Below are positions 1-9,270 of a DNA stretch of 64,000 nucleotides, piece by piece. Position numbers and translations under genes: made by a program. The stretch comes from UBA1672 sp964352665. Lineage in GTDB: Bacteria; Pseudomonadota; Alphaproteobacteria; Micavibrionales; Micavibrionaceae. The stretch is from NCBI GenBank assembly GCA_964352665.1, contig CAYGSJ010000002.1, forward strand, positions 1 to 64,000, given 5' to 3'. The notes beneath the pieces are model-generated. The model saw only the letters and a list, made by a program, of their open reading frames with translations. It was not told where the DNA came from and made no database searches. Each line of letters opens with the position of its first letter. The first letter of the stretch is position 1.

Positions 1-53
1 CTCTCGACCTACTGATTAAAAGTCAGTTGCTCTACCGGCTGAGCTAAGCGATC
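1..53 (-). tRNA. tRNA-Lys (anticodon TTT), 3' part cut by window edge
   Basis: Read on the minus strand, the 5' acceptor strand (GATCGCT), TA at positions 8-9, D-arm (GCTC...GAGC) and an anticodon stem-loop with CTTTTAA in the loop are visible. The TTT anticodon gives lysine. The variable arm begins with AGGTC; the T-arm and 3' acceptor lie beyond base 1. It follows coaD in the same direction after a 73-bp gap and may be read through from that operon. Confidence 0.9.
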
Positions 54-126
54 TTACCATGTCAAGTAACGGCTATGCCGTTCGAATTGCTGCACAATAT
101 GTATTTCGCAGTGCTGCGTCAAGCAT

Positions 127-642
127 TCAATCCTGTTTTTCAAATTTTTTCTGCAAATTCTCTACAACTTGTGGCGTTACAAACTCATCTACCGCACCAC
201 CGAGACTACCTATTTCTTTAACAAAAGAAGAGGAAACAAACTGCCACTTATCTGCAGCCATAAGAAAAACTGTCTCAATACCGGGGTCCAGCTTGGCATT
301 CATGCCTGTCATCTGAAATTCATACTCAAAATCCGATACGGCGCGCAATCCCCTAAATATAAACGAAGCCCCAATGTCGCGAGCAAAATGAATAAGCAGT
401 TTATCGAAGGACTGCACCTCGATTTCACAACCCTTTTCCGGCAAATTCTGGATATCAGCCTTCAGCATTTCCAACCGCTCTTCAGGAGAAAAAAGGGGTT
501 CCTTTTTGGGACTATCTGCAACGGCTATAACAAGCCGATCAACCATTCTACTGGCCCTGCGTATGAGATGAAGATGCCCCTTGGTCACAGGATCAAATGT
601 TCCCGGGTAAACACCGGTTATAAATTTTCCGTTTTTTGCCAT
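127..642 (-). CDS. coaD: Pantetheine-phosphate adenylyltransferase (PPAT)
   Basis: CoaD makes dephospho-CoA from 4'-phosphopantetheine and ATP, the fourth step of coenzyme A synthesis, in the cytosol. The 171-residue product has the normal family length. It opens with the nucleotidyltransferase motif YPGTFDPVTKGH (TxGH class) and carries FRGLRAVSDFEYE and the C-terminal SSSFVKEI motif. An in-frame ATG 42 bases further upstream adds residues unlike the family, so the MAKNGKF start is preferred. That start lies one base after the stop of the preceding gene, with no clear ribosome binding site, which suggests translational coupling. It is the last protein gene of the ssb-gyrA-coaD run, an arrangement common in alphaproteobacteria. 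Confidence 0.95.
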   Translation of the reverse strand: MAKNGKFITGVYPGTFDPVTKGHLHLIRRASRMVDRLVIAVADSPKKEPLFSPEERLEMLKADIQNLPEKGCEIEVQSFDKLLIHFARDIGASFIFRGLRAVSDFEYEFQMTGMNAKLDPGIETVFLMAADKWQFVSSSFVKEIGSLGGAVDEFVTPQVVENLQKKFEKQD

Positions 643-643
643 A

Positions 644-1045
644 CTACTCTGCTGCAGGGCACTCGAAAAGCTCCTGCCCCCCATAAATTAAATTTTTATA
701 ATCCGTTAAAACCCCTGTGTACACGATATCCCCCTCATATTTCAGGAACAGCTCGTGATAATCGCACTCAACATAATCACATTGGTTGTCGTGCATAACT
801 TCCTCTATCTCTGCCGCCCTGTCCTCGTCATAAGCTTCCTCGCCAGAAAAATGCGCACATATATTGGCACGATCCAACCAGTTCTGGATATCTTCGGGAC
901 AAGAATCCATTGCGTAAGGCGCTACATAAGGGTAAGGGTCATCCGTCTTACAAACCCCGGCATATGACAGGGTTGGAAAGAAAAGAAGTGCGAACAAAGA
1001 AAAAATAAGTGACCAGATAAAATCATTCTTCTTCAATTGACTCAT
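644..1045 (-). CDS. Secreted Cys-rich protein of unknown function
   Basis: A 133-residue protein that I cannot assign to a named family. The start MSQLKKND gives a clean signal peptide: lysines, a long hydrophobic run, then LSYAG as the likely cleavage site. The mature part is acidic and has six cysteines (GVC, DSC, NIC, QC and two EC), so disulfides in the periplasm are plausible. A segment with CAHFSGEE followed by acidic helices recalls small uncharacterised secreted proteins of other proteobacteria. The start lies inside the 3' end of gyrA (23-bp overlap), and the stop is one base before the coaD start, so it is probably translated from the same transcript. A longer frame extends upstream inside gyrA but has no signal-peptide logic. 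Confidence 0.75.
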   Translation of the reverse strand: MSQLKKNDFIWSLIFSLFALLFFPTLSYAGVCKTDDPYPYVAPYAMDSCPEDIQNWLDRANICAHFSGEEAYDEDRAAEIEEVMHDNQCDYVECDYHELFLKYEGDIVYTGVLTDYKNLIYGGQELFECPAAE

Positions 1046-3785
1046 CCTGCGTGTCCTCTGGTTCTTCAATGCTGTCTTCTGGCCCAACTTCAAGACTTGG
1101 ATCATCATCTTCTTCATCCTGAACAAGCCAGGCAACGGAAACAACATTTTCGTCTGGACCAACTTTAAAGATTGTAACACCCTGCGCACTTCTTCCTGTA
1201 GTACGGACATTCTCGACAGGTGTGCGTATAAGTTGGCCACCATCTGTAACTAACATAATTTGGTGACTATCTGTTACAGGGAATGTTGCAACAACTTCTC
1301 CGCCATTCTTTTTGGTTAGGGACATGTTTGCAACGCCCATACCACCGCGACCAGAAACACGGTATTCATACGCTGACGTCCTCTTACCAAACCCTTTGTT
1401 GGAAACAGTCAGAAGAACCTGCTCTTTTTCCAAAAGATCCTGGAAACGCTCCTGAGACAACTCGAAATCTGTCTCTTCTATATCCATACCTTCGGCGTCC
1501 TCTCCGATCATCTGGCTTGCCATTTTTAAGTAGGCATTCCTCTCATCTGGGGTTACATCCACATGTTTCAAAACGGACATGGAAATAACTTCATCGGCCT
1601 TTTCCTTCATTTTAATGCCGCGAACACCTGTTGACGTACGACCGGCAAAGACACGAATATCCGTGACAGGAAAACGAATAGCCTTACCCATGCGTGTGGC
1701 AAGCATTATATCTTCATCTTCTGTACATATTTTAACGGAAACAAGATTTTCATTTTCGCCAAGCTTCATTGCTATCAAACCGTTTGCACGTATGTTTTTA
1801 AAATCAGAAAGTTTATTTCTGCGCACAGAACCATGGCTCGTAGCAAACATAATGTCCAACTCATTCCATAATTCTTCATTTTCGGGCAAACGAAGATACA
1901 CATTAACATTCTCGTCTTTTTCAAGCGGCAATAAGTTAACCAGGGCCTTGCCTCTGCTTTGTGGTGTTGCCAGAGGCAGTTGATACACTTTCATACGATA
2001 TACAATACCACGCGATGTGAAGAATAAGATTGGTGTGTGGGTGCTGGCGACAAACAAATCGGAGATAAAATCATCATCCTTCATAGACATGCCGGAGCGC
2101 CCCTTACCACCGCGTCTTTGTGCACGATAGGTATCAAGAGGAACGCGTTTAACATAACCTCCATGTGTAATGGTTACGACCATATCTTCCCGTTGAATGA
2201 GGTCTTCCATATCCACTTCGAAATCCGCCTCAACCAACTCGGTACGGCGCGGCGTATCAAAGCGCTCTTTTACTTCTCTTAATTCCCCGACAAGAACCTC
2301 AAGGAGCTTCTCGCGATTGCTTAGAATATATAACAGTTCTGCGATTAAATCCGTAATTTCCCTGAGCTCTCCGCCAATTTTTTCGCGTTCTAAACCTGTA
2401 AGCTTATGTAGACGCAAATCCAGAATAGCTCTGGCCTGTACCTCGGACATTTGGTAAGTCTTATCTTCATGAACCGGATATTCAGGATCATCGATTAACT
2501 CAATTAGCGGCCCTATATCATGTGTGGGCCAGCGCTTTGCAAGAAGCCCCTCACGTGCAGCCGTTGGATTAAGCGCGTTACGAATCAAGGCAATGATTTC
2601 ATCAATATTTGCAACGGCAATCGCCAAGCCTGCCAATACATGCGCTCTGTCTCTGGCTTTACCAAGCTCGAAGATTGTCCGTCGGGTAATCACTTCTTCG
2701 CGGAATTTTACAAAAGCCTTAATCATATCCCGCAACAACATTGTCTGCGGCTTACCATTATGGAGTGCCACCATGTTGCACGCAAAATTTGTCTGTAGTG
2801 CCGTGTATTTAAAAAGCTGATTTAAAACAACATCCGACGTTGCCCCGGATTTAAGCTCGATAACAACCCGCACGCCCTCACGATCGGATTCATCACGAAT
2901 CTCTGCGATATCTTCGACTATTTTCTCGCGGGCAACCTCACCCAAACGCTCAAGCAACTTGCCTTTATTTACCTGATAGGGCACCTCATGAACAATAATA
3001 GCCTCGCGCTTACCCACTTCTTCAATAGAAGTCTTGGCTCGCATTTTTACAGAACCATTGCCTGTATGATAAGCAGAATGAATACCTGATCGGCCCAGTA
3101 TCTGGGCGCCTGTTGGAAAATCAGGCCCTGGTATAATCTCGATAATCTCTTCCGTGGTAATGTCCGGATTTTCAATAAAGGCACAGCATGCATCAACAAC
3201 CTCACCAAGGTTATGAGGGGGTATATTTGTAGCCATACCAACAGCGATTCCCCCTGCGCCATTTACCAACAAATTCGGTATACGGGAAGGAAGAACAACA
3301 GGCTCTTTTTCGCTCTCATCATAGTTTGGCTGGAAATCAACGGTATCTTTATCGAAATCCTCTAAAACAGACTCAGCAGCCTTCTCAAGGCGCGCCTCTG
3401 TATAACGCATCGCGGCAGCAGAATCGCCATCCATAGAGCCAAAGTTACCTTGACCATCTATGAGGGGGAGGCGCAAAGACCATGGCTGTGCCATACGAAC
3501 AAGTGAATCATAAATGGCGGAATCACCGTGAGGGTGATACTTACCCATTACATCCCCAACAATACGCGCAGATTTTTTATAGGCTTTGTCAGAGGTATAT
3601 CCCCCGACTTTCATGGCGTATAAAATCCGCCTATGCACTGGCTTTAAACCATCTCGTACATCCGGCAAAGCACGAGATACGATGACGCTCATCGCATAAT
3701 CGAGGTAAGATTGCTTCATCTCCTCTTCAAGTGCTATCTTTGGAAAAGTTTCTTCGGGAATTTCGCGTATGTTATCATCACTCAT
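1023..3785 (-). CDS. gyrA: DNA gyrase subunit A
   Basis: GyrA is the breakage-reunion subunit that, with GyrB, introduces negative supercoils. The 920-residue product has the full layout: winged-helix region, catalytic tyrosine in AAAMRYTEARL (Tyr128), coiled-coil and tower, then the C-terminal beta-pinwheel with the GyrA box QRRGGKG. The quinolone-resistance region reads HPHGDSAIYD. Ser89 and Asp93 match E. coli Ser83 and Asp87, so no classic resistance change is present. The C-terminal part has an inserted helical segment rich in Glu and Asp (around DERNAYLKMASQ), which I recall from alphaproteobacterial GyrA, and ends in a long acidic tail. It lies 27 bp behind the DUF2059 gene on the same strand, in the ssb operon. 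Confidence 0.98.
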   Translation of the reverse strand: MSDDNIREIPEETFPKIALEEEMKQSYLDYAMSVIVSRALPDVRDGLKPVHRRILYAMKVGGYTSDKAYKKSARIVGDVMGKYHPHGDSAIYDSLVRMAQPWSLRLPLIDGQGNFGSMDGDSAAAMRYTEARLEKAAESVLEDFDKDTVDFQPNYDESEKEPVVLPSRIPNLLVNGAGGIAVGMATNIPPHNLGEVVDACCAFIENPDITTEEIIEIIPGPDFPTGAQILGRSGIHSAYHTGNGSVKMRAKTSIEEVGKREAIIVHEVPYQVNKGKLLERLGEVAREKIVEDIAEIRDESDREGVRVVIELKSGATSDVVLNQLFKYTALQTNFACNMVALHNGKPQTMLLRDMIKAFVKFREEVITRRTIFELGKARDRAHVLAGLAIAVANIDEIIALIRNALNPTAAREGLLAKRWPTHDIGPLIELIDDPEYPVHEDKTYQMSEVQARAILDLRLHKLTGLEREKIGGELREITDLIAELLYILSNREKLLEVLVGELREVKERFDTPRRTELVEADFEVDMEDLIQREDMVVTITHGGYVKRVPLDTYRAQRRGGKGRSGMSMKDDDFISDLFVASTHTPILFFTSRGIVYRMKVYQLPLATPQSRGKALVNLLPLEKDENVNVYLRLPENEELWNELDIMFATSHGSVRRNKLSDFKNIRANGLIAMKLGENENLVSVKICTEDEDIMLATRMGKAIRFPVTDIRVFAGRTSTGVRGIKMKEKADEVISMSVLKHVDVTPDERNAYLKMASQMIGEDAEGMDIEETDFELSQERFQDLLEKEQVLLTVSNKGFGKRTSAYEYRVSGRGGMGVANMSLTKKNGGEVVATFPVTDSHQIMLVTDGGQLIRTPVENVRTTGRSAQGVTIFKVGPDENVVSVAWLVQDEEDDDPSLEVGPEDSIEEPEDTQDESIEEE

Positions 3786-3812
3786 ATTTTTAGTATCTTA
3801 CTGTTTTATTGA

Positions 3813-4391
3813 TTATTGCCCTGTGCGGATACGAATCATAGCCTTGTCGATCATATTGGCGATTTCAGGCTGTAGAATTGAAACCCAATTTGGCACCTTA
3901 TCCGATGCACTTTTAGCCTCGGGCTTTGAAAAATATTCAACCATCGCCTCGAGCTCCTTTAATGTATAAACCTCAACCATGGCATCTATTGAAATACGCT
4001 CGATTGCATTATAATTAAGCATCCCCTTCATGCTGTTTATAAATCCACGCCGCTCACGAACAGGCAAGCTCATTGACGCCTGAAACACAGCAGAATCTAC
4101 CTGAATACGCGTCGGGCGTATGTCATGCATTCTCTTGGCAAGCTCCAGCTTCCTTTTTAGGGTCGCCTCGTCTTTCAACTCTTCTTTGGCCTCGGCAATG
4201 CCTTTCTCGACTTCTGTCATTTCTTTTGGCTTTGCCGTATCTTCTTCCAACTGAGAGGCGGGTGCTTCTGCTCTCTGATTCATCAGAAAATCGTCAGCGC
4301 TAATGGCCTCCCCTTCTGCATAAACAGGAGAAAACAGCATCATAGAAAATACAACCGCCAACACAAAAATAGTAGTTCTTTGCTTATTCAT
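3813..4391 (-). CDS. DUF2059 family periplasmic protein
   Basis: A 192-residue exported protein. The N-terminus (MNKQRTT, hydrophobic run, SPVYAEG) is a signal peptide. Residues about 40-85 are charged and low in complexity. The C-terminal half carries the DUF2059 pattern: a helix ending in YTLKELEAMVEYFSKPEAKS, as in proteins with the F(T/S)xxELxxxxxFYxSPxG motif. No enzymatic residues are evident and the family's role is unknown. It sits between ssb and gyrA on one strand with short gaps (27 bp on each side), so it is probably co-transcribed. Assignment to DUF2059 rests on that one motif and the overall layout. Confidence 0.75.
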   Translation of the reverse strand: MNKQRTTIFVLAVVFSMMLFSPVYAEGEAISADDFLMNQRAEAPASQLEEDTAKPKEMTEVEKGIAEAKEELKDEATLKRKLELAKRMHDIRPTRIQVDSAVFQASMSLPVRERRGFINSMKGMLNYNAIERISIDAMVEVYTLKELEAMVEYFSKPEAKSASDKVPNWVSILQPEIANMIDKAMIRIRTGQ

Positions 4392-4418
4392 TTTATTGAT
4401 TATCTCCTGTCAGATTTC

Positions 4419-4898
4419 CTAGAAAGGGATCTCGTCATCTTCATCGACACCCACCGCCTCAACTTGTGCTGGCGCACCACTACCATAATCATTAGCACCA
4501 GAATCACTAAAGGATTGATCCGCCGCAAAACCGCCGCCTGACCCGCCTCTTGAATCAAGCATCGTCAGCTCACCACGATAAGGGCGCAAGACGATCTCGG
4601 TCGTGTACTTATCCTGCCCGCTCTGATCTTGCCATTTACGTGTCTCAATCTGGCCCTCAATATAAACCTTGGCCCCCTTCTTCAGGTAGTTTTCACAAAC
4701 AGAAACCAATCCTTTATTGAAAATCACAACACGGTGCCATTCGGTTTTCTCCTTACGCTCCCCCGTCGCCTTATCTTTCCAGCTCTCGGAAGTTGCAATC
4801 GATAAATTCACAACCTTGTCACCGGACTGCATCGTACGCACATCCGGATCTGCACCAAGGTTTCCAACCAAAATCACTTTGTTGACACTTGCAGCCAC
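4419..4898 (-). CDS. ssb: Single-stranded DNA-binding protein
   Basis: SSB coats single-stranded DNA in replication, repair and recombination and recruits partners through its tail. The 159-residue protein has an N-terminal OB fold (NKVILVGNLGADPDVR through EIVLRPYRGEL, residues about 6-112). A Gly/Ser/Asp-rich linker follows, then the invariant acidic tip DDEIPF. This is the standard bacterial chromosomal form. It is the first gene of the leftward ssb-DUF2059-gyrA-coaD group. uvrA lies on the other strand, with a GGDEF gene in between, a variation on the common divergent ssb/uvrA pair. I found no GTTC-N7-GTTC SOS box in the upstream gap. Confidence 0.97.
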   Translation of the reverse strand: MAASVNKVILVGNLGADPDVRTMQSGDKVVNLSIATSESWKDKATGERKEKTEWHRVVIFNKGLVSVCENYLKKGAKVYIEGQIETRKWQDQSGQDKYTTEIVLRPYRGELTMLDSRGGSGGGFAADQSFSDSGANDYGSGAPAQVEAVGVDEDDEIPF

Positions 4899-5020
4899 AT
4901 CTTTACTCCATATCTAATTCTTTAACGAGAATCAGAGTATAGACAGGTATTTTTTGATTCTAAAGCTCTTTCCATAGAATTCTTGCAATTATTGTGGGGA
5001 ATTGTAAAAACACCTTTTTC

Positions 5021-5050
5021 TTTACATAAACAGCTCTAAGTGCTTATATT
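5021..5050 (+). promoter_or_regulatory. Predicted sigma-70 type promoter of the GGDEF gene
   Basis: TTTACA (5021-5026) and TATATT (5045-5050) are separated by 18 bases and lie 30 bases before the TTG start at 5080. CTAGGTGAT just upstream of that start can serve as a ribosome binding site. The boxes were read by eye only; the AT-rich setting raises the chance of a random match. Confidence 0.45.
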
Positions 5051-5079
5051 ACAAAAAATAAATACTAGGTGATAAAAAG

Positions 5080-5913
5080 TTGAAAGCCCTCAGAATAGAT
5101 TTTGCTGATGTCACTAGCATTGAAGCCTGCTTTGATGAGCTAGAAGGCAATATAAGACGCCTGAGAATTGATGAGGCGAGAAAAATGAATCTGCTGGGCA
5201 GGTTAGGCACCTTAAGACAAGAGGCCGAGAATCAAGGGTTTATCATGCCTCCCCTCGTAGTTGCTCAATTTGCAAATCTTGCAACAGACATAACCGGCTA
5301 TACGCTAGAAGTAGAAGGCCTGGCAGGCAGCGACCCCCTCACCGAAATAGCAAATATGCGCTCGTTTAGAGATGAAGCACGCCGCACACAAGCACGAATG
5401 GTTCGTGGCTTGGTGGGATCGGCTGCCGTTCTTTTCATAGACGCGCTTGATTTCGGCAAAATTAATAAAATACATGGTGACCCTGTAGGCGACCAGGCTA
5501 TTAGAAAAATTGCTGAAATACTCAATCAATGCACACGTGAAACCGATATGGTTGCACGATTGCATGATGCCGATGAGGCCTTTGAAAGAGTGAGAGACAC
5601 TGATGCCGTGGCAAGAAAAGGAGGAGACGAATACCCCGTTCTTGTTGCAAGTGAAGACCCTGATTGCAATTTTGAAAGTGTAAGAACAAGAATATATGAA
5701 GCGTTTGCCGATGCCTATATTGAGCATGACGGCGAAAAAATCCATCTCAATGTATCTGTTGGCCTAACACCCTTCACCACACAAGATACTATCGAAGGCG
5801 CATTAAAAAGAGCCGACGATGATATGCGCACCCAAAAACGGGCACAATACGCCCGATTGGAAGCACGAAGAGCAGCTCAAGATGCTGGTCAATCACCACC
5901 GGAAGTCTCATAA
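5080..5913 (+). CDS. GGDEF-domain protein (putative diguanylate cyclase)
   Basis: A 277-residue protein likely to make cyclic di-GMP from two GTP. The N-terminal about 90 residues are helical with no recognised sensor; no membrane segment is seen, so it should be cytosolic. The GGDEF domain spans about 110-255, with DALDFGKIN (metal/substrate strand), an RxxD inhibitory site RDTD (172-175), the signature GGDEY (181-185) and the late VSVGLTPF strand. Tyr replaces the final Phe, a tolerated change. Oddly, a second RETDMVAR segment (153-160) precedes RDTDAVAR (172-179), as if the strand before the active loop were repeated with about 11 residues between. The start is TTG at 5080 behind a plausible Shine-Dalgarno sequence. 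It lies 40 bp before uvrA. Confidence 0.85.
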   Translation: MKALRIDFADVTSIEACFDELEGNIRRLRIDEARKMNLLGRLGTLRQEAENQGFIMPPLVVAQFANLATDITGYTLEVEGLAGSDPLTEIANMRSFRDEARRTQARMVRGLVGSAAVLFIDALDFGKINKIHGDPVGDQAIRKIAEILNQCTRETDMVARLHDADEAFERVRDTDAVARKGGDEYPVLVASEDPDCNFESVRTRIYEAFADAYIEHDGEKIHLNVSVGLTPFTTQDTIEGALKRADDDMRTQKRAQYARLEARRAAQDAGQSPPEVS

Positions 5914-5953
5914 AAACGTTGCCTCCTAAACACTTTTCGTACATATATTCCCC

Positions 5954-8833
5954 ATGCTAACAGAAATCAGTGTGCGCGGTGCGCGGGAACATAACCTTAA
6001 AAATATCAATATTGACATACCAAGAGATAAACTGGTGGTCATAACAGGCCTGTCCGGATCAGGAAAGTCTTCTCTAGCCTTTGATACAATTTATGCAGAA
6101 GGCCAGCGCCGATACGTCGAGAGTTTATCTGCCTACGCGCGTCAATTCCTTGAGATGATGCAAAAACCCGACGTAGATAGTATCGAAGGCCTATCTCCTG
6201 CGATCTCTATAGAACAAAAAACCACAAGCAAAAATCCACGCTCTACAGTCGGCACTGTTACCGAAATTTATGATTACATGCGCCTGCTCTGGGCACGTGT
6301 AGGCATCCCCTATTCTCCGGCAACAGGAAAACCGATTACTTCCCAGACAGTCACTGAAATTGTAGATCAAGTTCTGGCTATGGATGACGGCACAAAACTC
6401 TACATCCTTGCTCCTATTGTACGGGGTCGCAAGGGCGAATATCGAAAAGAATTCAAAGATTTGCAAGCCAAAGGGTTTGGAAGAGTTAAAGTTGACGGCA
6501 ACTTATATGAAATTGATGAAGTGCCGGAACTCGATAAAAAATATAAACATGACATAGAGGTCGTTGTAGACCGCCTTGTGATACGACACGATTCGGTTGA
6601 AACATTACAAAAGAGATTGGCAGATTCAGTTGAAACGGCATTGAACCTTGCCAACGGCCTTGTGATTACAGAAAACAGTGAAAACAATGACCAGACTCTT
6701 TTCTCTGAAAAGTTTGCATGCCCCGTTTCCGGCTTCACAATTCCCGAAATTGAACCGCGCCTTTTTTCGTTTAACTCACCGCATGGTGCGTGCCCTAATT
6801 GCGACGGATTGGGCCAGAAAATGCACATTGATCCGGAACTTGTTGTGCCGGATGAAACGGTGAGGGTGTCAGATGGTGCCGTAGTAGCCTGGGCCAAATC
6901 AGGCGCTTTTTCATCATATTATATGCAAACACTAAGGTGCATAGCTGATCATTATAACTTTAGCATCGACGTTCCGTGGGGCGCACTAGAACCAGAGCAT
7001 AAGGAGGTCATTCTTTATGGTTCAGGCAAAGAAAACGTGCCCATGGTTTATCAGAGCAAACAAAATACATGGAAAAACAACAAGCCCTTTGAAGGCGTTA
7101 TTGGAAATCTGGAGCGTCGTCTTATTGAAACTGAATCGAATAGACAAAGGGAACATCTGAGCCAGTATCAATCCAGTGTGCCTTGTGACTCTTGCTCGGG
7201 CGCAAGATTAAAGCCTGAATCGCTCGCTGTAAAAATTGATAATAAAAACATCTCGGAAGTTGCTGCTCTTGGGATACAAGAGGCGCATAAATGGTTCATA
7301 GACCTGCCGAAACACCTGAACAAGCAGCAAAAGCAAATTGCCGAGAAGATACTGAAAGAAATAGATGATCGCCTTACCTTCCTTATGAATGTAGGTCTAG
7401 ATTACCTAAATCTGTCCCGATCATCAGGAACACTCTCCGGAGGCGAATCGCAACGTATCAGATTAGCCTCGCAAATCGGCTCCGGCCTTACTGGCGTACT
7501 TTACGTTCTTGATGAACCATCAATAGGTCTACATCAAAAGGATAATAATAGGTTACTTGAAACTCTTAAAAGATTACGCGACCTTGGAAACACCGTTATT
7601 GTTGTAGAACATGACGAAGACGCCATACGTAGCGCAGATTATCTTATTGATATGGGTCCGGGCGCAGGAATACATGGCGGCGAAGTCGTAACAGCCGGCA
7701 CACCGGAAAAAGTCTTTAAATGCAAGGAAAGCATTACCGCGCAATATATGCGCGGCGACAAAGAGATTCCAATCCCCCAAAAGAGAAGAAAGGGCAGAAA
7801 GGGCAAAGACATAGAAATAATAGGCGCAACAGGAAATAACTTACAAAACGTAACTACAAAAATTCCTCTTGGCACATTTACGTGTATTACAGGCGTTTCC
7901 GGCTCCGGCAAATCAACCCTCACGATTGATACATTATACTGCGCCGCCAGCAGGACACTTATGAAGTCGAAAGAAATACCCCTTCCCTACAAAGAGATAA
8001 AGGGCTTCGAGCACGTCGATAAAGTAATAGACATAAACCAATCCCCCATCGGACGCACCCCGAGATCCAATCCGGCAACATATACAGGGGCATTTACGCA
8101 TATAAGAGACTGGTTTGCCGGCCTCCCGGAATCAAAAGCACGCGGATATAAGGCTGGTCGATTCTCCTTTAATGTGAAAGGCGGACGTTGTGAAACCTGC
8201 CAAGGGGACGGCGTCATAAAAATTGAAATGCACTTCCTGCCTGATGTTTATGTGCAGTGCGAAACATGCAAGGGTAAGCGCTATAACCGTGAAACTCTGG
8301 AAGTTAAATTCAAAGGCAAGTCTATCGCCGACATTCTGGATATGACAGTTGAAGATGCCCTCGTATTCTTTGATGCTATACCCGCCATACGCGATAAAAT
8401 GCAAACCCTGACAGATGTTGGACTGACATATATAAAGGTCGGGCAGCAGGCGACCACACTTTCAGGGGGAGAAGCCCAGCGTGTTAAACTATCAAAGGAG
8501 CTATCCAAACGCTCCACGGGGAAAACACTTTATATACTCGATGAACCAACAACTGGCCTGCATTTCGAAGATGTGCGTAAGCTATTGGATGTACTGCATA
8601 AATTAGTGGACCAAGGCAACACTATCGTCGTTATCGAACATAATCTCGATGTCATCAAAACTGCCGACCATATTATTGACATAGGCCCAGAAGGCGGACA
8701 CAAGGGTGGAAAAATAGTCGCAACAGGCACACCAGAGAACATTTGTACGATACAAAAAAGCTACACAGGTCAGTTTTTAAAAGAAATCCTTTATAAACAA
8801 GAGCCTAACTGCGCCACGGCAGCAGCAGAATAG
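5954..8833 (+). CDS. uvrA: Excinuclease ABC subunit A
   Basis: UvrA is the damage-recognition ATPase of nucleotide excision repair; it loads UvrB at lesions. The 959-residue protein has two ABC modules: first Walker A GLSGSGKSS (32-40), a first LSGGE signature in the middle, a second Walker A GVSGSGKST, and a second LSGGEAQR with LYILDEPTTGLH. The C-terminal zinc module is intact (CETC...CETC). The first zinc module reads ACPVSGF...ACPNCDG, so the second cysteine of the usual CPxCG is Ser. I recall the same CPVSG form in other alphaproteobacteria, so it is probably normal for the lineage. No SOS box was seen in the 40-bp gap upstream, and no strong Shine-Dalgarno precedes the ATG. Confidence 0.98.
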   Translation: MLTEISVRGAREHNLKNINIDIPRDKLVVITGLSGSGKSSLAFDTIYAEGQRRYVESLSAYARQFLEMMQKPDVDSIEGLSPAISIEQKTTSKNPRSTVGTVTEIYDYMRLLWARVGIPYSPATGKPITSQTVTEIVDQVLAMDDGTKLYILAPIVRGRKGEYRKEFKDLQAKGFGRVKVDGNLYEIDEVPELDKKYKHDIEVVVDRLVIRHDSVETLQKRLADSVETALNLANGLVITENSENNDQTLFSEKFACPVSGFTIPEIEPRLFSFNSPHGACPNCDGLGQKMHIDPELVVPDETVRVSDGAVVAWAKSGAFSSYYMQTLRCIADHYNFSIDVPWGALEPEHKEVILYGSGKENVPMVYQSKQNTWKNNKPFEGVIGNLERRLIETESNRQREHLSQYQSSVPCDSCSGARLKPESLAVKIDNKNISEVAALGIQEAHKWFIDLPKHLNKQQKQIAEKILKEIDDRLTFLMNVGLDYLNLSRSSGTLSGGESQRIRLASQIGSGLTGVLYVLDEPSIGLHQKDNNRLLETLKRLRDLGNTVIVVEHDEDAIRSADYLIDMGPGAGIHGGEVVTAGTPEKVFKCKESITAQYMRGDKEIPIPQKRRKGRKGKDIEIIGATGNNLQNVTTKIPLGTFTCITGVSGSGKSTLTIDTLYCAASRTLMKSKEIPLPYKEIKGFEHVDKVIDINQSPIGRTPRSNPATYTGAFTHIRDWFAGLPESKARGYKAGRFSFNVKGGRCETCQGDGVIKIEMHFLPDVYVQCETCKGKRYNRETLEVKFKGKSIADILDMTVEDALVFFDAIPAIRDKMQTLTDVGLTYIKVGQQATTLSGGEAQRVKLSKELSKRSTGKTLYILDEPTTGLHFEDVRKLLDVLHKLVDQGNTIVVIEHNLDVIKTADHIIDIGPEGGHKGGKIVATGTPENICTIQKSYTGQFLKEILYKQEPNCATAAAE

Positions 8834-8917
8834 CAAAAAAAGTTTGCGTTTTCCGAAATAACTATGCTAACCTGACAATAAGAAAAAAATTTAACGGTGA
8901 TATAAGAGGTATTGAAA

Positions 8918-9199
8918 ATGGCAGATCCTATAGATGCAGGCAAAGAAACTGTGAAAGCAGGCAGGAGCTTTGTAGGAACAGTTTGGAACCGCGCGGTAAA
9001 GCCTGCATTAATTGTAGGAAGCGCGTTGATTATTTACGCGAGAGCTACGTCTGGTGATTTTTCTGTTTTCCCAGAAGCATTAGCGGGATCAGTTGACGGT
9101 GTGCAAGCAGCAGCAACGCATCTTTCCGAGGGCACGCAATGGGCCGCAAATCTTTTGGCCGGCAGTGGCGGGGCACCCCTAACTCCAGCACCCGTTTAA
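8918..9199 (+). CDS. Small predicted membrane protein, unknown
   Basis: A 93-residue protein of no recognised family. After a charged N-terminus (MADPIDAGKETVKAG) there is one hydrophobic stretch around residues 27-41 (ALIVGSALIIYA). A mild Ala/Gly/Ser-rich helix and a Pro/Ala-rich end follow. The ATG at 8918 is preceded by AAGAGGT at 7-base spacing, which favours it over the TTG six bases upstream. A terminator follows directly. It lies 84 bp after uvrA and could be transcribed alone or with it. Good ribosome binding site, codon use like its neighbours and the terminator make it a likely real gene. Confidence 0.6.
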   Translation: MADPIDAGKETVKAGRSFVGTVWNRAVKPALIVGSALIIYARATSGDFSVFPEALAGSVDGVQAAATHLSEGTQWAANLLAGSGGAPLTPAPV

Positions 9200-9222
9200 A
9201 TATCCTTAAACTAGTATAAATC

Positions 9223-9257
9223 AATGCCCGAAACATTTTGTTTGGGCATTTGTTTTT
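9223..9257 (+). terminator. Rho-independent terminator after the 8918-9199 gene
   Basis: AATGCCCGAAACA and TGTTTGGGCATT form a stem of about 11 pairs with one bulged G and a short loop, followed by TTGTTTTT. It lies 24 bases after the stop of the small membrane protein gene. Confidence 0.8.
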
Positions 9258-9270
9258 GCCCCAAGCCCTC

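Noticed and set aside
6721..6830. UvrA with a damaged zinc module (CPVSG instead of CPxCG)
   Set aside because: I recall the same form in other alphaproteobacteria, so it is a lineage feature rather than a mutation.
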